The notes beneath the pieces are model-generated. The model did not search any database. It was not told the origin of the DNA and worked only from the letters and a program-made list of their open reading frames with translations. Positions 24,904-32,733 of a stretch of 55,136 nt of DNA are shown here, one piece after another; within the stretch, counting starts at the first letter, position 1, and every line of letters begins with the position of its first letter. The DNA lies in contig JAJACQ010000022.1 of NCBI GenBank assembly GCA_022601435.1, forward strand, positions 1 through 55,136. Direction: 5' to 3'. The translations under genes were made by a program, and so were the position numbers. The stretch comes from Chlamydiia bacterium. GTDB lineage: Bacteria > Chlamydiota > Chlamydiia > Chlamydiales > 2-12-FULL-49-11.

Positions 24904-25869
24904 TTAGAACGGGGCGGGTTTTGGGTAGGAGCGCTGGTCTGGGGCGATCTTTTCAAGCAGAATGATGAGCGCAATGTTCTTTGCAGCTTGTTTTGTGTCG
25001 AACTTTGGATTATGGTACGTGCCTTTGACGGTGAAAGGAACGATGTAGCCCGGTGGAAGAGATGTGAGGTTGAAGGCTTTTGATAGAGACTCTGTTGTAA
25101 ATCCTAAGACGATGTTTATCTGCTCATTGATCATGTTAACAGTTCCCTTGGAGAGGATCTCGAAGGCGTTATCAAGTATGAAAGGCGTCTTTGTGTAGCC
25201 CAGAATCCCATTATCCAGTGTAAAATTTATATCTCCACATTTAACGGTAATATCTTGAGAAGGTGCTTGCTTCAGAAGTGCTAAAATTGAGGCAAGGAGG
25301 TGGTTTTTTGTACACTGAAGTGTATGTAACGAGAGGACTCCTTTAAGCTTAAGGTTTTTAAACTGGTAGTTTTTTAACGATCCACTATGAAGATCAAACT
25401 CAACCTTTTGTGCTGAAAATGGAGGTATGATAGCATGATTTACAAACGTCTTAGTTCCTTTTTCATTTACCTTGCATGTAATTTTGCTTGGATTTTTTAA
25501 GATGAGGTTATTACTTCTAAACTTTAAATCGATTGTGGAAGAAAGCTTTTCTAGTAAGGGGGCTTGTTTATAATAGATGCTTCCATTTTCAAATGAAAAT
25601 GTAGCATCTTTACTTAATACAAAGGAATAAAGAGAGGTGTTCATATAAAGCTTAGGGCAATAGACTTTTGCGTTATCATTCTCCCATGATATTCCGTCTA
25701 TATATGATCCTTGAAAGAGGCTATACTCAATTCTTGAAACAGTGAATTTTCCGGGAATATTACGTGTTAGATAATAAAATATTTCCTTCCGCATACTTTG
25801 TGGAAGAGCATAAGGTGTTATCGCTATGACGAAGATCACTAAAACAAGAAATAATAGAATTTTTTTCAT
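24904..25869 (-). CDS. Exported AsmA/TamB-like protein of unknown role
   Basis: A 321-residue protein with an N-terminal signal or anchor helix (LLFLVLVIFVIAITPYALP). The rest is rich in beta strands: FTVSRIEYSLFQGSYIDGIS, LKLKGVLSLHTLQC, DITVKCGDINFTLDNG and VPFTVKGTYHNPKFD. This strand pattern and the closing GTYxNPKFD are typical of the AsmA/TamB/DUF748 group that bridges inner and outer membranes and handles lipids. It is shorter than full AsmA proteins. Its ATG is 2 bp after the glmS stop, so it is cotranscribed with glmS. Its 3' end lies in the GC-rich palindromic element, which may have reshaped the last codons. Confidence 0.65.
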   Translation of the reverse strand: MKKILLFLVLVIFVIAITPYALPQSMRKEIFYYLTRNIPGKFTVSRIEYSLFQGSYIDGISWENDNAKVYCPKLYMNTSLYSFVLSKDATFSFENGSIYYKQAPLLEKLSSTIDLKFRSNNLILKNPSKITCKVNEKGTKTFVNHAIIPPFSAQKVEFDLHSGSLKNYQFKNLKLKGVLSLHTLQCTKNHLLASILALLKQAPSQDITVKCGDINFTLDNGILGYTKTPFILDNAFEILSKGTVNMINEQINIVLGFTTESLSKAFNLTSLPPGYIVPFTVKGTYHNPKFDTKQAAKNIALIILLEKIAPDQRSYPKPAPF

Positions 25870-25871
25870 AG

Positions 25872-27695
25872 CTATTCAACGGTGACAGATTTAGCAAGGT
25901 TTCGTGGAAAGTCTATCTCTCTATCAAGATTTTTTGCAAGATGATATGAAAAAAGTTGCCCAGCAATGGAGTATGGTATAGGTGCAAACGTGTTTGATCC
26001 ATTGCTATTTATCAAGATCACGTCTTTTGTTATGTGGGAAGGAATTTCAGAGGCAAAGAGAAGAATTTGACCATTACGCGCATTAATTTCACTTAAGTTA
26101 CTTAATGTTTTAGAAGAGATTTCTTCATTTCCTATAAATGCTACCGTTGCCATGTTTTTATCAATTAATGCAATAGGTCCATGCTTCATTTCACCTGCAG
26201 GCATTGCTTCTGCTGGAATATAACTAATTTCTTTTAGCTTTAAAGCCGCTTCAATGGATGTATAATACATATCTTTTCGGCCTGTAAATAAAAAGAATGG
26301 ATATTTAGAATATTTATGAGCATATTCTTTTATTATGTTTTCCTTGCTTAAGATATCATCGATGGCAAATGGGATATTATTTATTTCTGAAATAAGCTTT
26401 TGGTGATTTATCCCTAATACATTTGAAAAATGAATACCTAGAAGATATAAATTAAGAAGCTGGCTAGTAAATGCTTTTGTAGAGCATACGCTAATTTCTT
26501 TTCCAACTAAAAGAGGAATGAAAAGATCACATTCTCTTGTGAGTGTGGAGCTTTCCACATTACAAAGTGCAATTGTTTGTAAGAATGTTTCTTTTTTATA
26601 ACGTAATGCAGCTAATGTATCAGCTGTTTCTCCAGATTGCGAGATGACAATACATGTAGTGTCTTTTTTATCGAGATGAAACGTATATCTATATTCAGAA
26701 GCAAGGTGAATTGAAATGGGAAAAAGAGTTAAGCGCTCTAAAAACTCTTTTGCAATCAAACCAGCGTTATACGAAGAACCACAAGCAATGATATCAATAT
26801 GCTTTGTTTGTTTTATCTTTTGTTCACTTTTTTTAAGTTCACTAAAGTAAAATGAATCTTGATGTTTTCGTTTTTGAAGAATCTCTCTACATAGAAAACT
26901 TTGATCATGAATCTCTTTATGCATGTAATGATCAAAACCATCTTTTGTGATGTCTTTATTCTTTACAACCAAATGTGATCCAGATTTTTCCTTTATTTTT
27001 CCATTAAAATCATAAATTAATAGAGAAGAATTTGAGATAACCGCAATTTCATCAGAATCTATAAATGTGGTGTGATATGAACTTGAAGAAAAGCTTGATG
27101 GGTCAGAAGAAATATAAACATCACTTGTATGATCACAAATACCTATTGCTAAAGGACAACTTCTGGCGATTGCAAATATTGAGTCAGGGGAGTTTTTGTG
27201 AATAAAAACAATTGCAAATGAACCCTCAATCATAGAAATTGCTTTAAGAGCTGCTTCTTTAATACTCATCTGATTACAAAAATAAGAGATCAAATTAGTC
27301 ACAACTTCAGTGTCTGTTTGTGATAAGAAGGTTACATCTTTTTTTTCTAAAAACTGCTTTAGCTGAATGTGATTTTCTATAATTCCGTTGTGAACAAGTG
27401 CTAAGGTGTTTTGATAATCAATTTGTGGATGTGCATTTTCCGTACTTAATCCACCATGAGTTGCCCAACGGGTATGAGCTATAGCCATACTTAATTCATA
27501 CTTCTTACTTCCTATTAAAGAGTTAAGAAGGTCAACTTTCCCAACTGTCTTAAAAGCAATAAGATCACCATCACAAATGGTTGCAACTCCAGCAGAGTCA
27601 TAACCACGGTATTGTAAGTTCTTTAAACCATCAAGACATTGCTCGAGAGGTTTTTTCTGACTTTTAGATTGGATGTATCCATAGATTCCACACAT
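25872..27695 (-). CDS. glmS: Glutamine-fructose-6-phosphate aminotransferase (GlmS)
   Basis: A 607-residue enzyme that makes glucosamine 6-phosphate, the entry to UDP-GlcNAc for LPS and peptidoglycan. The start is ATG 27695, giving MCGIYGYIQ with the N-terminal nucleophile Cys2. The glutaminase domain (about 2-220) shows YRGYDSAGVA, HTRWATHG and HNGIIENH. Two SIS domains follow (about 285-590), with ACGSSYNAG, VISQSGETADTLAAL and a C-terminal LAKSVTVE, which forms the sugar-site tail. Length is normal. No glmS ribozyme-like leader is visible upstream. The asmA-like gene follows within 2 bp. Confidence 0.95.
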   Translation of the reverse strand: MCGIYGYIQSKSQKKPLEQCLDGLKNLQYRGYDSAGVATICDGDLIAFKTVGKVDLLNSLIGSKKYELSMAIAHTRWATHGGLSTENAHPQIDYQNTLALVHNGIIENHIQLKQFLEKKDVTFLSQTDTEVVTNLISYFCNQMSIKEAALKAISMIEGSFAIVFIHKNSPDSIFAIARSCPLAIGICDHTSDVYISSDPSSFSSSSYHTTFIDSDEIAVISNSSLLIYDFNGKIKEKSGSHLVVKNKDITKDGFDHYMHKEIHDQSFLCREILQKRKHQDSFYFSELKKSEQKIKQTKHIDIIACGSSYNAGLIAKEFLERLTLFPISIHLASEYRYTFHLDKKDTTCIVISQSGETADTLAALRYKKETFLQTIALCNVESSTLTRECDLFIPLLVGKEISVCSTKAFTSQLLNLYLLGIHFSNVLGINHQKLISEINNIPFAIDDILSKENIIKEYAHKYSKYPFFLFTGRKDMYYTSIEAALKLKEISYIPAEAMPAGEMKHGPIALIDKNMATVAFIGNEEISSKTLSNLSEINARNGQILLFASEIPSHITKDVILINSNGSNTFAPIPYSIAGQLFSYHLAKNLDREIDFPRNLAKSVTVE

Positions 27696-27738
27696 AATAA
27701 AAATATACAAAAATACTAATTTATTTTGAAGGTTTATC

Positions 27739-27768
27739 TTGATTTCATAGAGTTGATATATCTATAAC
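27739..27768 (+). promoter_or_regulatory. Possible promoter of mgtE (TTGATT-N18-TATAAC)
   Basis: TTGATT (27739-27744) and TATAAC (27763-27768) are 18 bp apart in the 90 bp gap between divergent glmS and mgtE. A GTAGG ribosome site lies before ATG 27786. Match quality is moderate. Confidence 0.35.
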
Positions 27769-27785
27769 TTGAAGTGTAGGCCTTT

Positions 27786-28763
27786 ATGAAAAGAAAACAT
27801 CTTGATCATCAGATAGAAAACTATTTGCGCAACACTCAGAATATTCTCGAGTTAGATCAATCGATTGCAGAAGCAATCACTTCCATTAGAGAAAAGGATT
27901 ATGATCAAAAAAAGCCTTATTTCTATGTTTTAGATGATAAATCACATCTCATTGGGATTGTAAGCATTAAAACACTTCTTAACTTCTCTCCTGAAGCCCC
28001 ACTTAAAGATGCCATTAAAACAAATGTACATATAACTCATTCTGAACAATCTATGTTTGAAGCTTTAGCTTTAATGCAGAAGTTTCATCTTCTATCATTG
28101 CCAGTGATAAAGCAGGGGGCATTTGTGGGAGTTATTGAAATTCAGGAGTTTTTTGAAGAGGAACTTGAAATAACATCAAAACGTAAACGATTACAAATCT
28201 TTCAGATGCTGGGGATATTAGTAGAAGAAGGACCAACAAAATCGATTTGGAGAAAGTATATACACCGCATGCCTTGGGTATTTTGTAATATGCTTGGAGG
28301 AATTTTATGTGCTGTTATTTCTGATTTTTATGAAGTTGTGCTTGTCCATGTGATTGTCCTTGCTATGTTTATACCTCTTGTTCTATCTCTTTCAGAATCG
28401 ATTTCAATGCAAGCGATGACTGTGAGTATATATTTAATGACTCATAAACGGCAGAAATGGAGAAAGATATTTCGTTACACTTTTCGAGAAATTGGCTTAT
28501 ACGTATTAATTGCTTTAACTGCCTCTTTATCAGTGGGGCTGCTGTCACTTCTTTGGCGAGAAGGGATAGGACCATCATTCATTATCTGTGTAAGTATCTT
28601 TATATCAATAATAGTCACAGCAATCCTCGGAGCGATGATTCCAATTATTTTATATAGATGGAAATTAGATCCAAGAGTTGCTTCTGGCCCCATCGTACTT
28701 ATGTTTGCCGATGTGATCACAACAATGATATATTTAAGCCTAGCCTTTTGGCTGCTGCTTTAA
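27786..28763 (+). CDS. mgtE: MgtE-type Mg2+ transporter lacking the N-terminal domain
   Basis: A 325-residue protein. Two CBS motifs (about 20-150: YFYVLDDKSHLIGIVSIKTL and SLPVIKQGAFVGVIEIQEF) precede a five-helix MgtE membrane domain (about 165-325). The pore helix near the end keeps the Asp (LMFADVITTMIYLSLAFWLL), which corresponds to the selectivity aspartate of MgtE. Typical MgtE proteins have about 450 residues, with a superhelical N-domain that senses cytosolic Mg2+; here the chain starts directly at the linker to CBS 1. No frame upstream restores the domain. Its 3' end overlaps the antiporter gene on the other strand by 24 bp. Confidence 0.88.
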   Translation: MKRKHLDHQIENYLRNTQNILELDQSIAEAITSIREKDYDQKKPYFYVLDDKSHLIGIVSIKTLLNFSPEAPLKDAIKTNVHITHSEQSMFEALALMQKFHLLSLPVIKQGAFVGVIEIQEFFEEELEITSKRKRLQIFQMLGILVEEGPTKSIWRKYIHRMPWVFCNMLGGILCAVISDFYEVVLVHVIVLAMFIPLVLSLSESISMQAMTVSIYLMTHKRQKWRKIFRYTFREIGLYVLIALTASLSVGLLSLLWREGIGPSFIICVSIFISIIVTAILGAMIPIILYRWKLDPRVASGPIVLMFADVITTMIYLSLAFWLLL

Positions 28764-30155
28764 GACTCTTTTCCAAGAAGGTCGCCTCATCGTATGAATC
28801 CAAATAGGTAAAAGAATCATCGAAATAATTCCAATAAGTAAGAACGACTCAAAGAAAATAATATTATCCACAACAACATCTGGTGGAGGGAAAAAACCAA
28901 TCACTAAAGAAAATGTGACACCTAAAAGTCCTAATCCTGCAACGATCCACATACCAATAGTTCCACCAGGAACACTATAAGCGCGTGGCATATTCGGCTT
29001 TTTATATTTTAAGACAATGCCTGAAATAAATAGAAGAATGTACATAACAATATAAAGCTGCGCAGATAATACAGTCAGTATCCAAAATGAGGAGCTTACA
29101 TTAGGCATAAGGACAAATAGAAGTGATAAGCACGTAACGATACCACCTTGTATGAACATTAAGACATGAGGCATGCCATTTTTATTCGTTTTTTGCATAA
29201 ATGGAGGAAAGTCCCCAGATTCTGCAGAAGCTAGTAATCCTTTACATGGTCCTACAACCCAACTACTCAATCCACCGAGTGCTCCAATTGCTATTAAGAT
29301 TGCCATAAATGGCATAAGGAATGACATGTTATACTGAGTTAAAAAAGCGCTCATTGCTTCAATGGTTCCAGAAACAAGACTTATGTCTTCTCTAGGAATT
29401 ACAATAGCAATACAAAGAGTTCCTAATATAGTAAGTGTTACTATAATTCCCGCAGAAAGCAAGATAGCAGTTGGGAAGCTTTTCTTTGGATTCTTTACAT
29501 CGTTTGCATGAACAGCCGGCATCTCAAGACCACCAAAGCTTAGTAAGATTCCAGTTAAAACAGCAAAAGTGGAGATCATGGAAAAATCAGGTAAAAGTGG
29601 TGTGGATTCTAAAGTTACCATCATCGGATTTCCAGAGAAGATCCAAATTGTTCCAAGAGTTAAAATAAGAGCTGTAGGGATAAATGTTCCTGCAATCACA
29701 CAAAATGTACTAAAAGCACCTGTGAAATGAATACCTCTTAAATTTACAAAAGTTACAAGCCAGAAGACACCAATGACCATCAAACAGGTATAGATAGGAT
29801 CGTTAGCAAGCCCTGGAAAGAAAGTATAAGCAACCGCTGCTGATATAAAAGAAAGTAGTGCCGGGTAAAAGACAATATTTTCCGCCCACAAAAGCCATAC
29901 AGCTAAAAAGCCCATTCTATGACCCAAGGCTTCTTTTACCCAAACAAAAACACCACCCTTTTTTGGATATAGCGTTGCAAGTTCTGCAGATACCAAAGCA
30001 CATGGTATAAAGAAAAATATAGCAGAAAGTAGTAAGTAAAAAATTGATGTATATCCATACATAGCAGTAATAGGCCAGTTGCGGATACTTAGCACCGTTG
30101 CTAAGTTGATCATCAGTAAAAGAAAGACCGTTAAGGTTTTTTTGTTTTGTGTCAT
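28740..30155 (-). CDS. APC-family antiporter, GadC/glutamate:GABA-like
   Basis: A 471-residue inner-membrane protein with about twelve helices. It aligns by eye with E. coli GadC along most of its length: FFFIPCALVSAELATLYPKK with GGVFVWVKEALGHRMGF, TGILLSFGGLEMPAVHANDV followed by KNPKKSFP, SWVVGPCKGLLASAESGDFP, and NKNGMPHVLMFIQGGIV. It lacks the long C-terminal plug of GadC. Chlamydiae use such antiporters to trade host amino acids for their own. The exact pair of substrates is unknown. The 240 bp upstream hold GC-rich palindromes and no gene. Confidence 0.87.
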   Translation of the reverse strand: MTQNKKTLTVFLLLMINLATVLSIRNWPITAMYGYTSIFYLLLSAIFFFIPCALVSAELATLYPKKGGVFVWVKEALGHRMGFLAVWLLWAENIVFYPALLSFISAAVAYTFFPGLANDPIYTCLMVIGVFWLVTFVNLRGIHFTGAFSTFCVIAGTFIPTALILTLGTIWIFSGNPMMVTLESTPLLPDFSMISTFAVLTGILLSFGGLEMPAVHANDVKNPKKSFPTAILLSAGIIVTLTILGTLCIAIVIPREDISLVSGTIEAMSAFLTQYNMSFLMPFMAILIAIGALGGLSSWVVGPCKGLLASAESGDFPPFMQKTNKNGMPHVLMFIQGGIVTCLSLLFVLMPNVSSSFWILTVLSAQLYIVMYILLFISGIVLKYKKPNMPRAYSVPGGTIGMWIVAGLGLLGVTFSLVIGFFPPPDVVVDNIIFFESFLLIGIISMILLPIWIHTMRRPSWKRVLKQQPKG

Positions 30156-30228
30156 GATTATCTCGATTTTTAAAATTCAGAATATTATTGCGCATTTGTG
30201 CAAAATTATCAATGATTTATTGCGCAGG

Positions 30229-30312
30229 GCAGGGGTTTCACCCCTGCACCCCACCAAAGGGACAAAGCCCCTTTGGAAACCCAAATATGTATTTTTACGT
30301 ACACGTAAAAAT
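30229..30312. repeat. GC-rich palindromic element, second copy
   Basis: GCAGGGG-5-CCCCTGC (30229-30247) and CCAAAGGG-7-CCCTTTGG (30254-30276) are followed by a 10-nt inverted repeat, ATTTTTACGT-AC-ACGTAAAAAT (30291-30312), and an A-run. The CCAAAGGG hairpin matches the one at 24847. The element fills the space between divergent genes. The A-rich hairpin could act as a terminator reading into it. Confidence 0.65.
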
Positions 30313-30395
30313 AAAAAAAAGATAATTATATAATTGATGTTTATGATTCTTTATAATAGAATGTTTGTTTTTGGTAATAAATAAGGTTTTTTATA

Positions 30396-31034
30396 ATGAA
30401 TAGAGCATTAATTATGGCCGCGATTGGTTTTTGTGGAGGGGTTGCTCCTCTTAGTTCAAATGAATTTATTGAATCTATTCAAAAAAAAGTTTCTGTAAAA
30501 AAATATGACATAAAAATGAATGTCATTCCTTTTATGAATATGGATATAATTCAACCAGTCTATGGTGTTAGCTTAAGAGTACAAAGTAAAAATCACACAT
30601 TTGAGTTTGCTCCAATAACACAACCACCAGGTAAAGGTCGTTTTGGTGATAAAATGCCTAGAGCTGGATTTATCACATCCTATTCAATATCTTTTTATCC
30701 AGATTGGTATGTACAGCCTTATTTTGGAGTAGCTTATAAGGGTCTAGAGGATGGTAATTATAATAGAAAGGTAACTCATAAAAATGGATTTGATACAAAA
30801 CCTGAGGATGTAGAGGTTATGATTTATAAAATGGATTATAAATTTTATTCCACTTTAATAGGTTTGAAGTCTAGATTTGAAATCTCTTCAGTTTCAGTGT
30901 GTGGTTTTATAGATGTCTTTGGTCCTGGAAACGTTCAAGAAATAACTATACAAAATAATGGTTCTAAAAAAACAGAGAATTTTTTCTCTTCTATAACGAG
31001 TTTTCCTAGAGTGGGGATTGGAATCCAGTTTTAG
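30396..31034 (+). CDS. Small exported, beta-rich protein of unknown function
   Basis: A 212-residue protein with a short signal-like N-terminus (ALIMAAIGFCGGVAPLSS). The rest alternates polar and aromatic residues in strands (VYGVSLRVQSKNHTFEF, SYSISFYPDWYVQPYFGVAY, YKFYSTLIGLKSRFEI, FPRVGIGIQF) and ends in Phe, as outer-membrane barrels do. An 8-10 strand barrel is plausible. I recognise no named family. Its last 4 bp overlap umuC on the other strand. Confidence 0.6.
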   Translation: MNRALIMAAIGFCGGVAPLSSNEFIESIQKKVSVKKYDIKMNVIPFMNMDIIQPVYGVSLRVQSKNHTFEFAPITQPPGKGRFGDKMPRAGFITSYSISFYPDWYVQPYFGVAYKGLEDGNYNRKVTHKNGFDTKPEDVEVMIYKMDYKFYSTLIGLKSRFEISSVSVCGFIDVFGPGNVQEITIQNNGSKKTENFFSSITSFPRVGIGIQF

Positions 31035-32266
31035 ATTTGGATTTCTAGGATATCATCCCAGCAGGTTGTGTATTTAGCAGATGATGAGGGGCGTTTTACA
31101 AAGGATTTGGATGAGGAGGCAAAGCGCAGTGTTTTGTCGCCGAATTTATCGTTAATATGATCAAGGATCTCCATGAGTTGGGGATTTTTTTCGTTTGAGG
31201 GGTGGAAGAGGTTTTTTTGGGTGCTATGGGAATCGGTAAGGAAGGAAAAGCCGATACCTGCGCGTTTGATGGAGATATCCCCATCCTTTAGTTGTGAGAG
31301 AGCTTTTTCTTTGAGCATTAAAAAATCAGGTGTGTAGTTAGAGGGCTCGTCCAGTGTATAGGTTTTAGTAAAGTATTGTCTGTTATTTTTGAAGCGGGAG
31401 GATTGCAAAAAGATTGTAAATTCAGCAGCTTTTCTATTTATGCGGCGTAGTTTTTCGCAGCCTTCGGTAATAAAAGAGGCTATTATCTCGTTTATAGATG
31501 AGATTTTAATGATTTCGGTTAGGAATGTCTTGGTGACTTGGAGGGATTTATCCACATTAGTTTGAAAGAAGGGGTAGGCATTTTTTCCAGAAAGTTCAGA
31601 GCAGGTGCGAAGGCCATGGATGCCAAGGAGTTTTTTTAAGAACTCAGGGTTTTTATTTAGAAGGTCTTTAGCGCTTCTTACTTTATAGGTGATGAGTTTT
31701 TTATGGGTGTTTCTTCCAATGCCCCAGATATCTTCGACAGGAAAGGTTTTTAGGGTTTGATTAATCTCAGTTTCATCTATGAGGATTTTTCGTCTTGTGT
31801 GGATTTTTTTAGCAAGTTTAGTCGCTACTTTTGCAAGTGTTTTGGTTGTAGAGACCCCGAGTGAGGTGTCGATACCGGTCCAGCGTTTAATTTTTTTTTG
31901 GATATCGTTAAGGAGTTTTTCTGTGAGTTGTTCTTTGGGGATTTGTAAAAACATTTCATCGACAGAGTATACAAAGGTGGGAAAGCCAAAAGTAGCTACG
32001 GTTTCGCGGATTCGTAGGGAGATATCTCTATAAAGAGAAAAGTTGGTTTTGCACGTGATTACATCTTCTTTGATAAAAAGGGATTTGTATTTAAAAGAAG
32101 CGGCGGCCATAGGGATACCAAGAGCTTTTGCTTCTTTTGAGCGAGCAATAACGATACCATTTTTTCCAGAGGCAACAACTAAGGGTTTGTTTTTGTATTC
32201 TGGGTGAAAGATCGCTTCGCATGAGGCAAAGAAATTATCACAATCTATCAGCAGGCAGTAGTTCAT
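31031..32266 (-). CDS. umuC: Y-family DNA polymerase, UmuC-like
   Basis: A 411-residue translesion polymerase subunit. Catalytic motifs are intact: LIDCDNFFASCE (two metal-binding Asp) and YSVDEMFLQI (Asp-Glu). A palm-thumb helix-hairpin-helix region (VEDIWGIGRNTHKKLITYKV) and a little-finger domain follow, then the UmuC C-terminal tail (TLRFASSSKSF). Length equals that of E. coli UmuC. The ATG overlaps the umuD stop by 4 nt, so both are one operon. It makes error-prone DNA past lesions together with cleaved UmuD. Confidence 0.92.
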   Translation of the reverse strand: MNYCLLIDCDNFFASCEAIFHPEYKNKPLVVASGKNGIVIARSKEAKALGIPMAAASFKYKSLFIKEDVITCKTNFSLYRDISLRIRETVATFGFPTFVYSVDEMFLQIPKEQLTEKLLNDIQKKIKRWTGIDTSLGVSTTKTLAKVATKLAKKIHTRRKILIDETEINQTLKTFPVEDIWGIGRNTHKKLITYKVRSAKDLLNKNPEFLKKLLGIHGLRTCSELSGKNAYPFFQTNVDKSLQVTKTFLTEIIKISSINEIIASFITEGCEKLRRINRKAAEFTIFLQSSRFKNNRQYFTKTYTLDEPSNYTPDFLMLKEKALSQLKDGDISIKRAGIGFSFLTDSHSTQKNLFHPSNEKNPQLMEILDHINDKFGDKTLRFASSSKSFVKRPSSSAKYTTCWDDILEIQI

Positions 32267-32691
32267 AATGGTTTATGGATGTTATAAGTGATAACTCCGA
32301 AAACTTCGAACTGGCAGTCACTTGTGATTTTAATAGGTTTATATTTGGGGTTTTCAGGGCAGAGGTAGGTGTTTTTATTTTTAAGGAGAAGGCGTTTTAC
32401 GGTAAATTCTCCATTTAGGTAGGCGATGATGATTTTTCCTGAAGAAATGCTTTTTGAGCGATCCACAATCAAAATATCATTATCGTATATGCCAGCCCCC
32501 TCCATAGAATCACCTTTAACTCGGATAAAGTAGGTGGCTGTTTTATTAGTGATTAAATAATCGTTGATATTTAGACGCTCAGAGCTTTCATCTGTTAGCA
32601 TTGTGGGAAAGCCAGCTTCAACTGGAGAGTCAAATAAAGGGTGATTATTACTTGCTTTTTCTTTATGTTTCATAGATACTATTTTATACAT
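32263..32691 (-). CDS. umuD: UmuD-like S24 autoprotease
   Basis: A 142-residue protein with all features of UmuD: the self-cleavage bond Ala26-Gly27 (PVEAGFP), nucleophile Ser62 (VKGDSMEGAGI) and general-base Lys99 (EFTVKRL). E. coli UmuD has Cys24-Gly25, Ser60 and Lys97, so the start at ATG 32691 gives nearly the same spacing. An earlier in-frame codon at 32748 would run into the start of the divergent transporter and is unlikely. A weak ribosome site GAAGTG precedes it. The promoter must lie within about 60 bp shared with the transporter; no E. coli-type LexA box is visible there. Confidence 0.9.
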   Translation of the reverse strand: MYKIVSMKHKEKASNNHPLFDSPVEAGFPTMLTDESSERLNINDYLITNKTATYFIRVKGDSMEGAGIYDNDILIVDRSKSISSGKIIIAYLNGEFTVKRLLLKNKNTYLCPENPKYKPIKITSDCQFEVFGVITYNIHKPL

Positions 32692-32733
32692 GTTTAGCAC
32701 TTCATAATACATGATCCAAGGAGTTTTTAGGTA

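Noticed and set aside
25696-27785. glmS ribozyme upstream of glmS
   Set aside because: The leader between glmS and mgtE is only 90 bp, AT-rich, and lacks the conserved core and pseudoknots; such ribozymes are a Gram-positive trait.
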